Assembly (NCBI RefSeq): GCF_023856365.1
Contig: NC_064537.1
Location: 315,001 to 379,000 of the forward strand
Reading direction: 5' to 3'
From: Brienomyrus brachyistius
Lineage: Eukaryota; Chordata; Actinopteri; Osteoglossiformes; Mormyridae
DNA length: 64,000 bases
The notes under the pieces were generated by a model, which saw nothing but the letters and a program-made list of their open reading frames with translations, did not search any database and had not been told where the DNA came from. Made by a program: the position numbers and the translations under genes. Every line of letters begins with the position of its first letter. Position 1 is the stretch's first letter. This document shows positions 23,705 to 35,534 of the stretch, in pieces.

Positions 23705-26700
23705 ATGGACATTCATGAAAAGTCCAACTGCTACTACAACCGGACAGTGGAGTTCTTTTACAACCAGGCCGGGAAGAACATCAGCTCAGAGTGGACCACA
23801 CGTGACCAGGTTGTGGTGGGGCTGGGCCTCACCGTTTCTGTTATCGTCATCTTGGCCAACATCCTGGTTATGACTGCTATCATAATTAACCGTCGGTTCC
23901 ATTATCCGATCTACTACCTCCTGGGCAACCTGGCTGCTGCGGACCTTTTCGCCGGCCTGGCTTATCTGCACCTGATGTTCCACACGGGTCCCTGGACCAG
24001 CCGGCTCACCGTGTACAGATGGTTCTTGAGGCAGGGTCTGATTGACACCAGCTTGACCGCATCAGTGGTGAACCTGTTGGCTGTGGCTGTGGAGCGGCAC
24101 CAGTCAGTGTTCACCATGCAGCTTCACAGCAACATGAGCAAGAGGCGGGTGCTCTCACTCATACTGGGAATCTGGCTGGTGGCGCTGCTTTTAGGGCTGG
24201 TGCCCAGTATGGGTTGGCACTGCTTATGCCACCTGCCTGATTGTTCCAAGATGGCGCCACTGTACAGGCGCAGCTACCTGATCTTCTGGGCTGTGCTCAA
24301 CCTGCTCACGTTCTTCATCATGTTGGCCGTCTACACACACATCTTTGTGTACGTGCGTCACAAAAGCCGCTGCATGTCTCAGTACACGATGCAGATGAAG
24401 CACCAGGAAACAGTGGTTAACCTTATGAAGACTGTCTCCATGATCCTGGGTGAGTTTCTATTACATGCACACAGCACACAGTCCGGAAAGCAGGTTAACC
24501 ATGACAAATTATGACTCATGCAGGACGACTGAGGTGTGAATGACCTCAGCTTGTCAGACACTGTTATGCAGATAAGTGGTTTGTAATATTAACACATTTT
24601 TTCATGTACTGTAGTGTAGGCTAGTGAGATGTGATGCTTTATTTGCCATCTGACATGTACAGGTATATTGGAATGCTTCTTATCCCGTCATGCTTTCCTT
24701 TGTGACAGGCACACATATTCAGTTTAGAGAGTGGACTGGGGGCAGGGTCACACATTTACCTAATAGCTATGGAGCATTTTTGGGGGGGGGGGGTTAAAGG
24801 CCTAGCGCAAGGACCCTTTGGATCCTGCTGAAGACGGAATTTGAACTGGTGTCCTTTTGGTTTTCCGATTACAGGCACATTACCTGTTGAGCTATACTGC
24901 TAACCCCCCCACCCCCAGAAAAAAATGCATTTTAAATGAGTAGCATTTTTTAGAATGGTTTGCTTTGTAAATGGGTAGTTGATTTGTAAAGAGTTTAGAC
25001 AATAACATATAACCCGTGGGGAGCAGAAAAGTACAGACAGCTCTGTTTAGTCTGTTAGGAAGTTTGTAAAGGTGTGAGGTAGGTGCTGAGTTCTGCTTTC
25101 TGTCACTGATTACATTCTGAAGCCTCATGCATTGTACTCTCTGCTTGTTGTGGAACACTTTTCCTCAGATTTAATTCTCCTCCTTGTTGCTTTTTATCAG
25201 TGTAACATCCTCATTGGTACAACTGCCCTTATATGGTAATTAGTGCTGTCCCATGTCCCAAACTATTATTCTTTAAATGATTAATCTAGCTATTATTTTT
25301 TTCTCCGGTTATTTGACTAATCTAACAACTAATTTTTTGATTCACCTGATGATAAATTTATTGATAAGCAATTATTTTCAAGTCAGTCATTTAATACAAC
25401 TATTCACCCCCTCCCACACACACTAATCTGAAATTCTCATTAGCATTTCAATTTATTAAAATTTCTTAAACATTACTAACAAAAAAAGCAAATCTTAAGA
25501 GATATAAGTGCATGAACCAAAAAATAAGAAAAATTTAAGTTACAATGACAAATAATAACATGAAGAGACAGTTGGGCATTACAGTGGAGGAATGTAAGCA
25601 TGTCTACATGATCTGCAGTTAGGCTTCCTCTTTTTTTAGCTGCAGACGCCTGTAGAGTGGAGCTCCACTGGAAATACGTCACCTCAACTCTGTGTTAAAC
25701 CCTAACTACTGAGTATGATTCTGAGTTACTGTAATGAAATTTCGGCAAAATGGACTAGCCTGCCGCATCATTTTTCATTTTGAATTCAGCCCTCTGTAGG
25801 TTGATAATTTAATTTCCATCAAACGATGTGGCATCCTTTCCTTCCTAACACATTACCAAGTCTACATCAGTATTGATATCGAGCATGATTTTTCATACGA
25901 CCCATGACATGTTTATATTTCATTATTAAATCTGACTGGCAGATCAATCTTTTGGTCTTATAAATAAGTAGTTTGACATATTCCACTAATAAGCGCAGGC
26001 AAGGTTCACCACTGGAACCCGTCATATTAGGCAGAGGTACATTGGGTGTTGGTTGAATTTTTCGATGCAGAAGTTGAGATGCAAGCAAAAAATATATTCA
26101 TTTATTGTAACTGAAGTATAAAAATAAATCTATTTGCTCTGTTTTTGCCCTGCTAATTATATCCCCTTTTTCTACACTGCACAGCATATAAGTTAGTGGT
26201 GGTGTTTCTGGTTGACCAATCAGCAAGCATCACAGCACCTTGCCAGTAGTTTATGTTGGAACAAAAAGTACCTAATCAGGAGTCCCATTGCAAATCCCAT
26301 GCAGTTCATCCTGACAGGGTGTGGATGGAGTACCTGATATGGTTCAACGTGGTTCATCATGACAGGGTTTGGACTGGCTGACCGACTCCCGCGGTTCATC
26401 ATGACAGGGTTCGGATGGACTGGCCGACTCTCCCGCGGTTCATCATGACAGGGTTTAGACGGACTGACCGACTCTCCCGCGGTTCATCATGACAGGGTTT
26501 AGACGCACTGGCTGACTCTCGCGCGGTTCATCATGACAGGGTTTAGACGGACTGACCGACTCTCCCGCGGTTCATCATGACAGGGTTTAAACGGACTGGC
26601 TGACTCTCCCGCGGTTCATCATGACAGGGTTTAGACGGACTGGCTGACTCTCCCGCGGTTCATCATGACAGGGTTTAGACGGACTGGCTGACTCTCCCGT

Positions 26701-29294
26701 GGTTCATCATGACAGGGTTTAGACGGACTGGCCGACTCTCCCGCGGTTCATCATGACAGGGTTTGGGCTGGCTGGTCAACTCTCCCGCGGTTCATCATAA
26801 CAGGGTTTGGACGCACTGGCTGACTCTCCCGCGGTTCATCATGACAGGGTTTGGACGCACTGGCTGACTCTCCCGCGGTTCATCATGACAGGGTTTGGAC
26901 TGGCTGGCTGACTCCCGCGGTTCATCATGACAGGGTTTGGATGGACTGGCCGACTCTCCCGCGGTTCATCATGACAGGGTTTGGACTGGCTGGCTGACTC
27001 CCGCGGTTCATCATGACAGGGTTTGGATGGACTGGCCGACTCTCCCGCGGTTCATCATGACAGGGTTTAGACGGACTGACCGACTCTCCCGCGGTTCATC
27101 ATGACAGGGTTTAGACGGACTGACCGACTCTCCCGCGGTTCATCATGACAGGGTTTAAACGGACTGGCTGACTCTCCCGCGGTTCATCATGACAGGGTTT
27201 AGACGGACTGGCTGACTCTCCCGCGGTTCATAATGACAGGGTTTAGACGGACTGGCTGACTCTCCCGTGGTTCATCATGACAGGGTTTAGACGGACTGGC
27301 CGAGTCTCCCGCGGTTCATCATGACAGGGTTTAGACGGACTGGCTGACTCTCCCGCGGTTCATCATGACAGGGTTTAAACGGACTGGCTGACTCTCCCGC
27401 GGTTCATCATGACAGGGTTTAGACGGACTGGCTGACTCTCCCGCGGTTCATCATGACAGGGTTTAGACGGACTGGCCGACTCTCCCGTGGTTCATCATGA
27501 CAGGGTTTAGACGGACTGACCGACTCTCCCGCGGTTCATCATGACAGGGTTTAGACGGACTGGCTGACTCTCCCGCGGTTCATCATGACAGGGTTTAGAC
27601 GGACTGGCTGACTCTCCCACGGTTCATCATGACAGGGTTTAGACGGACTGGCCGACTCTCCCACGGTTCATCATGACAGGGTTTAGACGGACTGGCTGAC
27701 TCTCCCGCGGTTCATCATGACAGGGTTTAGACGGACTGGCTGACTCTCCCGCGGTTCATCATGACAGGGTTTAGACGGACTGGCTGACTCTCCCGTGGTT
27801 CATCATGACAGGGTTTAGACGGACTGACCGACTCTCCCGCGGTTCATCATGACAGGGTTTAGACGGACTGGCTGACTCTCCCGCGGTTCATCATGACAGG
27901 GTTTAGACGGACTGGCTGACTCTCCCGTGGTTCATCATGACAGGGTTTAGACGGACTGACCGATTCTCCCGCGGTTCATCATGACAGGGTTTAGACGGAC
28001 TGGCTGACTCTCCCGCGGTTCATCATGACAGGGTTTAGACGGACTGGCCGAGTCTCCCGCGGTTCATCATGACAGGGTTTGGGCTGGCTGGCCGACTCTC
28101 CCGCGGTTCATCATAACAGGGTTTGGGCTGGTTGGCCGACTCTCCCGCGGTTCATCATGACAGGGTTTGGGCTGGCTGGCCGACTCTCCCGCGGTTCATC
28201 ATGACAGGGTTTGGACGCACTGGCTGACCCTCCCGCGGTTCATCATGACAGGGTTTAGACGGACTAACCGACTCTCGCACGGTTCATCATGACAGGGTTT
28301 GGATGCACTGGCTGACTCTTCCGCGGTTCATCATGACAGGGTTTGGGCTGGCTGGTTGACTCTCCCGCGGTTCATCATGACAGGGTTTGGACGCACTGGC
28401 TGACCCTCCCGCGGTTCATCATGACAGGGTTTAGACGGACTGACTGACTCTCGCACGGTTCATCATGACAGGGTTTGGATGCACTGGCTGACTCTTCCGC
28501 GGTTCATCATGACAGGGTTCGGACTGGCTAGCCAACTCCCACACAATTCAACCCACCAGGATTAGGACCAATTGGCCAATTCCCATTTGGTTTATTGTCA
28601 GTCAGAGCAGCTGGCCGTCCCTTAATAGAGGTCACCATGAAAGAATTCAGATTTCCCCTCCCCCATACAAACCTGACTATTCCCTGATCATGGCCTCCAT
28701 GACCATAATGTACACTGTCATCTCAAGCATGCTTACTATATATTGTCTTAACCCACCCATGGCCAACTTGAATATTCTCAGTCATCCAACACTGCATGTT
28801 CAATACACATTACTTTCTGAAGTGTTTAAACCATATTGGTGCTCTGGCTTGGCTCACATGTGACGAGTATTGGCAGTCAGGGAAAGTGGGCGGCCAGGAC
28901 AGAGCTGTGCTGATGAGGCTAATAGTCATGCTACATATGTAGACATTCACAAATGTTGTTCTCCTTGTCCACCCCCCCCCCATTAGGTGCATTTGTGATC
29001 TGCTGGACCCCTGGCTTGGTACTCCTGCTACTAGATGGGCTCCACTGTGAGGCCTGTCAGGTACTGAGATACGAGAAGTATTGCCTGGTTCTGGCTGAGT
29101 GCAACTCGCTGATGAACCCCATCATCTTCTCATACCGGGACCAAGACATGCGGCAAACCTTCAGACAGATTCTGTGCTGCTGGTATTGGCGACGACAGCG
29201 CAGCCGGGGCCACCAGGGGGCGACACTGGGGATCCGCTTCAACAGCCAGGAGGAGGAGGTACTCTCCGTGAAGGTGCACCACCACAGATCTTGA
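23705..29294 (+). CDS. lpar2: Lysophosphatidic acid receptor 2 (2 coding exons)
   Basis: This is a class A G-protein-coupled receptor for lysophosphatidic acid at the plasma membrane. Exon 1 is 23705-24449 and exon 2 is 28987-29294, with a phase 1 GT-AG intron inside TM6, the position conserved in LPA1-3 genes. Length is 350 residues (human about 350). Features are N-glycosylation sequons at Asn12 and Asn25, TM1 VVVGLGLTVSVIVILANILV, TM2 LLGNLAAADLFAGLAY, the ligand-contact pair Arg-Gln in WFLRQGLIDTSLTASV, ERH in place of DRY, the LPA2-like WHCLCHLPDCSKMAPL loop, CWTPG in TM6, LDGLHCEACQV, NPIIF in place of NPxxY, and ILCC, a likely palmitoylation site. HCLCHLPDC and LDGLHCEAC favour LPAR2 over LPAR1. 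The tail ends HHHRS and lacks the PDZ ligand DSTL of human LPAR2. Confidence 0.94.
24780..24906 (-). mobile_element. tRNA-derived SINE fragment
   Basis: Read on the minus strand, the segment has TATAGCTCAACAGG, resembling a tRNA A box, and CCAGTTCAAATTCC, resembling a B box, about 50 bases apart. The spacing fits the internal pol III promoter of a tRNA-derived SINE. The segment cannot fold as a functional tRNA as far as I can see. It lies in the lpar2 intron. Confidence 0.55.
25230..25700. mobile_element. Degenerate hAT-like element fragment
   Basis: The left part, with AGTGCTGTCCCATGTCCC and GATTAATCTAGCTATTA followed by GACTAATCTAACAACTAATT, resembles the ends of fish hAT-type elements. 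Its right end, GCTGCAGACGCCTGTAGAGT then GGAGCTCCACTGGAAATACG, is closely similar to sequence inside the hAT element at 39.99-41.38 kb (about 40795-40845). It lies in the lpar2 intron. Confidence 0.45.
26299..28545. repeat. 44-bp minisatellite (about 51 copies) in the lpar2 TM6 intron
   Basis: Head-to-tail units on the consensus GCGGTTCATCATGACAGGGT then TTAGACGGACTGGCTGACTC and TCCC, each with a CCGCGG junction. Some units are 40 bases (missing TCTC). Variants such as TTTAAACGG, TTTGGGCTGG and ACGCACTGG recur in blocks. The TTTAAACGG variant recurs at 26585, 27153 and 27373, spacings of 568 (13 units, one short) and 220 (5 units). This shows block duplication within the array. Confidence 0.95.
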
Positions 29295-30240
29295 GCGCTG
29301 CATTCTATGGAGCCATCACACTTATTTTAGAGCAAGTTTCACTCCGTAAAAGGAGAGGATGAGAAGGGCCAGGCTCTGAGTAGGTCAGGGGACACTGTGG
29401 CCCTCCAGGGCACGGGGAGTCCCAGGGAGTTCCAGCTAAATTCTGTAGCTTCATTTGTTCTTACTTTAATGAGCATCTGTGTCAAATAGCTTTTCATTTT
29501 CCCTAGATTTACAAAGTATTTCTGCATTTAACTGGCATGTATTAAAAAAACTGAAAAATTATTTTTGTTCCCATGTCACCACTCAAGATTCTCGCTCATT
29601 GCACGGATTTTACACGTCAGTCATACAGAGAAACAGTCTAGGCTAAAGACTGCTGTGTCTCAAGGAGTGAAGTAGTTTACAGATGCAGGAGACAACCTGC
29701 ACAGCATGGGGAGACAATAACAATCGTACAGACTTCTTGCAGGGGCAGGTTTCATATTCCCAATCCTGCAGATGTGAGACAACAGTCGTGCCCACTGAGC
29801 CACAAAAACTTTCTTCATTTTATTAAAACAAACTATGCATTTCAGTGTCTTCACTGGTAAAATCTTTTTTTTTCAGTGTTATGGGTGATTTTTGATTTTA
29901 ATCATTTTTTTTTTCATGAAGACGACACAGAACTCAAAAATAATTTCCTTTATTTTGAAACTATATGGAAACAACAATCGTAATTGTAATCGTAACAAGG
30001 AGTGTTATAAAAATAAAAAATCAAATATTTTAAATATCATATAATAAATATAAAATTAAATATAATTGCTAAAAATAACTTAAACTGAAAAACTGAAATA
30101 CATTTACATAAAATAAAGCACCATGACAATGGCAATGACAACTTGAATTATAACTAACAAACATAAGAAAGGCCTTTAGTTTCCTCTTTTTCCCCAACAA
30201 TGTATAGCAGTGCAACAATAACATAATGTTAAATATTCTT
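29295..30240. other. lpar2 3' flank, AT-rich
   Basis: This probably includes the lpar2 3' UTR; an ATTAAA at about 29541 is the nearest poly(A)-like hexamer. A short piece at about 29.67-29.81 kb (GGAGACAACCTGCACAGCAT ... GTGAGACAACAGTCGTGCCC) resembles a worn copy of the CATCCATCC repeat. The rest is low-complexity A/T DNA. Confidence 0.4.
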
Positions 30241-30261
30241 CAATTATTAACCTGCTGGCTC

Positions 30262-30730
30262 TAATGCGATTTGGGAGACCTTCCGTGATAAGACCCTGAA
30301 GGTTGCCAAGGGGTGTGTTGGTATTACTGGTGTTTCCAGAAGGAGGTGCTTTATCTCGCAGGGCACCTTGGTTATTATCGAGAGGAGTTGCAGCGCACTA
30401 TGTGGTGGCAGCTCCAGTCTGTACCGGGAACTGAGGAGGACGGCTGACAAGCTCTGAGGGCAGATAAGGAGGCCTTTGTTAGAAGAATCTGTGTCACCAT
30501 CTGTGGTTCAGTGACCCACATCCTGCTTAGAGAGGAGTCGAAGCATTATGCAAATCTGAATCTGTTCCTCGGAGATTTGCAGTCAGAGCAGTTGATGGAA
30601 TGGTCCTTACAGTTGACACTGCAGTTGTGACCCGCTGGGTTGGCTACTAGTTATTTAAAGCTGATCCCCCGGCTAGGATGTTGTACATCTCTGGCTCCAC
30701 AGTTCTCTCTCAGTTCTCTTCTTGGGGCAC
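30262..30730 (+). mobile_element. LINE fragment (degenerate ORF2)
   Basis: Translation gives ETFRDKTLKVAKGCVGITGV, a basic RRRCF block, SQGTLVIIERS and SSSLYRELRRTADKL. Further on a LADPPARMLDISG-like stretch appears with many stops and shifts. The same sequence recurs at 38.40-38.95 kb, in reverse at 52.90-53.93 kb and in part at 58.37-58.56 kb. It is a 5'-truncated, inactive non-LTR retrotransposon. Confidence 0.7.
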
Positions 30731-31490
30731 CTTTATCAGACTTCCACACTGAACTTCAGGATCCTCTTGATGTACACTCACAGCTCTGCATGATTCGAGG
30801 GGGGCGGGGGGTTGCTTGACAGCCAACAAAGACAGTAGCTCTGTAATATAGGTCTCTCCTGTAGCCTGTCCACCTTCTTATTGTCCGTGTACGTTGTCCG
30901 GAATTAGGGGTGTACAAGTGACGTCATGTCTAACTGTCTAACAGTTCAACTTTAGCCAGATCACTGTATTTCTTCTTCAGAATCTCCAGTATGTCACTTG
31001 TAATTTTTTTGTGAGCTCAGTCTCTCCCTGCTCAGACTTTAGTAGACTGTTGTTGAACAGGTGCAGCACCAGTTTAAGGAATTAGATACTGACATAGGTT
31101 TCACCAGAAAATGCATTAGTGAAATCAGGCAGCGGTTTAATGGCTATGGGCCTATTATTGTAGCAAAATTTCTTGTAAATGTGTATGGAAAGTTCTGTGA
31201 CTGTTTCTCAATCTGTGTGTGCAGAATCAGATTTGTAAATGTGTGAAATAATCTGTAAATGCATACTGACATTCACAAATGCGTACAGGAATCTGTAAAT
31301 GTGTATTCAGATCCTGTGTACGTAATCAGATTTGTATGTGTAATGACAGGTAATAATGGCTAAAAAGTTGTATATACCAACAAATCTTCAGTTACAACTC
31401 ATGCGAACCCCTCAGTTGACTGTTGGTTTATACGTGATTTTTGCTACACTTCTGCCGCGGTAGATCGGCAAATACGTGTGGAGAGTTGTC
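30731..31490. other. Unassigned intergenic DNA
   Basis: Nothing coding is recognised. There is a run of loosely repeated AATCTGTAAATG / AATCAGATTTGTAAATGTG motifs near 31.17-31.34 kb. Confidence 0.35.
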
Positions 31491-31496
31491 TGTGTA

Positions 31497-31722
31497 TGGA
31501 GCTTTTGAGGGCTTAGGGCTGTCCCACTCCCAAGCTTTTGAGGGCTTAGGGCTGTCCCACTCCCAAGCTTTTGAGGGCTTAGGGCTGTCCCACTCCCAAG
31601 CTTTTGAGGGCTTAGGGCTGTCCCACTCCCAAGCTTTTGAAGGCTTAGGGCTGTCCCACTCCTAAGCTTTTGAGGGCTTAGGGCTGTCCCACTCCCAAGC
31701 TTTTGAGGGCTTACGTATGATA
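31497..31722. repeat. 33-bp minisatellite (about 7 copies)
   Basis: Units have the form CTTTTGAGGGCTTAGGGCTG followed by TCCCACTCCCAAG. A single copy of nearly the same motif (GAGGGCTTAGGGCTGTCCCA) is found at 43440-43468 in a transposon-like region. The array may therefore have grown from a transposon end. Confidence 0.9.
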
Positions 31723-31739
31723 TACATATGTACTGAACG

Positions 31740-33045
31740 AATGCAGCAAATGCGGAACCTTTGTGCATTTATGTGTTTCCCCCAAGCAACATTCGGAAAG
31801 GGCCGGATGCAGCTGCCTCTATACGCATGTGTGCATAGTTAAGGCAAGTACAGATAAACCAGTATTTGAAGGTACAGTTCATTTTTTAAATGTGCGCCTT
31901 AATGGATATTTATTTTATTTTCATTTACTTGAGAAAATAGTTACTTTTATTTACTTTTAATTTTACTGCCAAATCCTGCGACTGCGTCTGCCAAATCCTG
32001 TAAATGTAAATGTACTGTTTTTAGTAGGTTGCAGCAGTATTGACAGAGACTATTTTATTTAAGAAAGCCAGTTTTATTTTGTTCATTAAACCACTGTTTA
32101 ATAAAGAAACAAAGAATCAATTTCTGTTTTGTTTCTTTTACCCCGCTATACCAAAAACATACCAAACCGTGACTTCAAAACCGAGGTACGAACCGAACCG
32201 TGATTTTTGTGTACTGTTATGCCCCTAGTACTAGGTGTCTTGTTTTTTTTCTGAGCCTAGCACTTGCCCCACAAATTTTAAACTATATCATGCCATCAGA
32301 AAATGCAGTGGTGCACACGAGACCCCTTTTGTCCATAATACTGGAGCAGGCAGCTAATAGGAAGCTGGTACTTTTGAATTGTCTGTTCACTTGAGTCATT
32401 TCATAAATGTGGAAATGCTGCTACTCCCAGGAAGAATGCGATTTACATGCCGGGGAGTAAGAGTCGCAGTGGATTTATAGGCACACCTACAATAAAAGGC
32501 TAGATAAGATGAACTTTATTGATGGTCCAAGGAGTGTATAAATGTAAAGAAATGCTGTAGCTGTCATGCAGGATGGCTGGATGTTTATAACTCACACACA
32601 TTCCTGTCTATGCTCATAGAAATGAATGGAGAGTCCCACTAATGATAGGGATATATGAACTGTGTCTGTTTGTCTGTGTGTTTGTGTCTGCATATGTTTC
32701 TATGTGCATGTGTGTCTTTGTGTGTTACTGTCCTGTTAGAGGAATCTGTTCATCCACCAAATTTTGTATGCAAACCAATGCATTTTTTCACAAAATTTTT
32801 GGTTGCAAATCAAATTGTTAGTAGACCACAGTGTTCATGAATCGCAGGCATCACTGTACTTAAATAAATATCAGCGTAATCTACAAATTGTGTCTAACTA
32901 GGTGCTTCAGCAAGCAGCACCCAAAAGGTCTCTTAAAGTTCAACCGCAAAGACTGTGATGTCGGCCTGTCGTGAGTGAGAAAGTCAAATAAAAGTGATCT
33001 GAAAAGCTGAAGTAATCCAAATAGCAAAACGCCCAAGCCACCTGT
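31740..33045. other. Unassigned intergenic DNA
   Basis: About 1.3 kb with no credible exon. A motif AGATGAACTTTATTGATGG at about 32.51 kb resembles a retroposon 3' tail. A short TGTG-rich tract lies at 32.66-32.73 kb. Confidence 0.35.
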
Positions 33046-33735
33046 CACGATCCATGGCGTGGGTAATGCGCACAGGCAGGCAGGAAACAGGCAAGGCAAG
33101 TGTAATCGGGGAAAACGGGGGTTTATTGGGGAAGGTAAGGGCAGGACGGAACACTCAACTGTCAACGAGGGACAGGGAACAGGACGGACAGACAGAACTG
33201 GCACAAAGACAGGAAATGGGACAGGACCTGACACAGGACAGGGAACGCGGATAGACAGATTAGGAAGGGAGACACAGAGGGAACAGGCGGGACAAAAGGA
33301 CCAGGAGTGACTGGAGGGAACACCGGGGGACGAGGAGCAGAGACAGGCGGAACAAAGGGACGAGGAGCAAACAGAGGAGGGAGATAGGCAGGGGAGTAGG
33401 GAGAGAAGGAGGGGGAATAAAGGGGAGCCCGAGGGAGCCCCAGCGGGCGACGGGTGGCAGCCGGAGGGGCCGCAGGCGGCCGGGAGGCCGGAGCAGGAGG
33501 GGACCTCGGAGCGGCAGAGGAGGCAGGGTGAGGGACCGATGGAGGGGCCGAGGAGGAAGGTGGAGGGAGACCCAGGGAAGGGGACGAAGGAGCTGGAGGG
33601 GACCTAGGCGAGGGCAAGGAGACGGGGGAGCCGCAATAGGCGGCGATGTCCTCCGACGCGCTGGAGTTGGGGGACCAGCAGGCGACTGAGGAGCCGCCGT
33701 CAGGGAGCCTGCAGGCGACCGACGAGACGCCGGAC
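33046..33735 (-). mobile_element. GC-rich retroelement-like repeat, possibly internal VNTR
   Basis: The segment begins CTGTCACGATCCATGGCG and carries CAGGCAGGCAGGAAACAGGC and GGTTTATTGGGGAAGG. It then turns into GA/GC-rich DNA with minus-strand proline-, serine- and alanine-rich open frames. The layout resembles GC-rich parts of fish retroelements. No reverse transcriptase, integrase or protease motif is visible, so the class is uncertain. Confidence 0.35.
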
Positions 33736-34005
33736 TGTGTTTGTGTATCTGTCTGTGTCTGTCAGTGTCTGTGTGTGTCTGTCTCTCTCTTTGTGTCTGC
33801 GTGTGTACTGTATGTGAGTGTGTGTCTGTGCATATGTCTGTGTGTGTGTCTGTCTGTGTATGTATCTGCCTGTATGTGTGTGTGTGTGTGTGTGTCTGTG
33901 TTTGTATCTGCCTGTGTGTGTGTCTGTCTCTCTCTTTGTGTCTGCGTGTGTACTGTATGTGAGTGTGTGTCTGTGTGCGTCTGTGTGTGTGTTACTGTCC
34001 TGTCT
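33736..34005. repeat. TG/CTG-type microsatellite
   Basis: Alternating TGTGTCTG and TGTGTGTG tracts with two near-identical sub-blocks (CTGTCTCTCTCTTTGTGTCT at about 33780 and 33926). Cysteine- and valine-rich open frames here are repeat by-products. Confidence 0.85.
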
Positions 34006-34047
34006 AATAACAGCTTATGTGTCTGCTTGCATTCTTTCTCCACACAG

Positions 34048-34140
34048 CTTGACAGAAACAAGCACACAAGCACCATGACCAATGGCACCAGGTTCACCTT
34101 GGCCAACAGCAGTGAGATGCTCTCCTCCTCAGAGGGCTGA
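34048..34140 (+). CDS. Possible orphan terminal exon, unassigned
   Basis: A clean acceptor (TTCTTTCTCCACACAG) at 34032-34047 is followed by 30 open codons in phase 0, including [20 protein letters not shown], then TGA. A 3' UTR-like stretch follows with AATAAA at 34354-34359. The codons are less repetitive than the flanks. I do not recognise the protein and see no upstream partner exon. It could be an alternative 3' exon of lpar2, a remnant of another gene, or chance. Confidence 0.25.
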   Translation, partial: LDRNKHTSTMTNGTRFTLANSSEMLSSSEG

Positions 34141-34839
34141 GCCTGTCCTTCACTTGGAGGATGGCCCCACTGGGCTGCCCCGCCCTGCACTGTGTGCTGT
34201 ACTGGCAGCCCCTCCCCCATGGAGCGAATGCGAGGGCTAGTCCCAGCAGATGCTTCTGTAAATAACGTAAGAGCATACCGCAGAAATGATTTGTATGTAA
34301 AATAGACATTTCGGCAAGTATGAAGAGGCACTTCTCTTATAATGAGGTACTTAAATAAATCAGAGTAAAACTAACTTCTGTTCTTTTTCTTTTTTACCAG
34401 TTCCTCACTAATTAGCAGTGGTTTGGCCTTAAACAATAATGCTGTGATTGCTGTTTCACATATGCTACATCCATAAGAGTGTACACTTACCAGTGGGTTC
34501 AGAAAGAACACAAAGCCAAAACCTATTCATACATCCATTTTCCAAACTGCCATGGATGGATGGATGGATGTTCTGAAACCTTACCTTTCTGCAGAATGGT
34601 AAACATGAAACCCAATTTTCACTACATTCACAAAACCTTTGACTTGTCTTGCAAAATCAGTTTACTCAAAATTATATCTTTGGTCAAAGGCAAATTCTGC
34701 TTTCAGATCACACACAAAGCTGGTGAAAACATAAGCAGCACTGAGCATTCATTACAGTTTGCAAACTTCAGAGGCTACTGTAGGTCTTGACCATTCAGTT
34801 CTGCAAATGGATTTTGGACTTTCTAACCAAGTATGCTCG

Positions 34840-35480
34840 GTTAGTTAGGCTTGACACACAATGGTCCTGCACCCTGACACTCAGCACCAGTATCCCACAC
34901 AGCAGCGTATGCGCATCAGCCCCCTCCTCCACTCTCTGCTCACCCATGACTGTGTCCCTGCTTTCAATTTCAACTCAGTCATTAAATATGCAGACCACAC
35001 CACAGTGAGACAGCGACAACAGCGAGACAGAGTACAGTGAGAAGGTGCAGCAGCTGACCAGAGAACAGCTTGACAAAAAGCTCATCACTGATTTCAGGAA
35101 GGTAGTGATGCAGCACGTGCTTCATGATACGTCGACCGAACAACGGCAGAGAGGGTATATAACTTCAAATTCCTGGGTGTGACAATCTCACAGGATCTGT
35201 CATGGACAGTCAACATCACCTACTTGACCAAGAAGGCATGGCAATGACTGTTCTTCTTAAGAATAATAAATAAAGTAAACCTCAACTCCAACCTGTTTAC
35301 CATATTCTACCGAGGCAGCATTGAAAACATTCTCACCTACTGCATCTCAACATAGCATCCCAACTGCACGATTACAGAGAGAAAAGTACTACAGTATGTC
35401 AGCAGTGCTCAGAGAAATGATGGCGTTCCACCGCCCACAATGGAGAGCAAGTACAGCAGTAGGTGTCTCAGCAGAGCACC
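34840..35480 (+). mobile_element. LINE reverse-transcriptase remnant (L2/CR1/Rex-like)
   Basis: Degenerate translations include SPLLHSLLTHDCVPAF, then KYADHTT, the remains of the polymerase YADD/FADD box, then KLITDFRK, FLGVTISQDLSWTVNIT, LTKKAWQ, FLRIINKVNLNSNL and FYRGSIENILTYCI. This is the order of the end of a non-LTR reverse transcriptase and its 3' extension. Frameshifts and stops show it is dead. Confidence 0.75.
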
Positions 35481-35534
35481 ACCATCTCCAGAATGGTCAT
35501 AGAAGTCTGCCACAGGAGAAGGAGTATTTGTTTG

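Noticed and set aside
24835..24906. Possible tRNA gene on the minus strand
   Set aside because: A- and B-box-like motifs are present but no full cloverleaf or terminator; it fits a SINE.
33162..33617. Pro-rich minus-strand frame as a mucin-like gene
   Set aside because: Low-complexity GC-rich repeat with no signal peptide or conserved cysteine pattern, in a retroelement-like setting.
33646..34140. 164-codon Cys/Val-rich frame
   Set aside because: Most of it is a translated TG microsatellite. Only the last 30 codons look exon-like and are listed separately.
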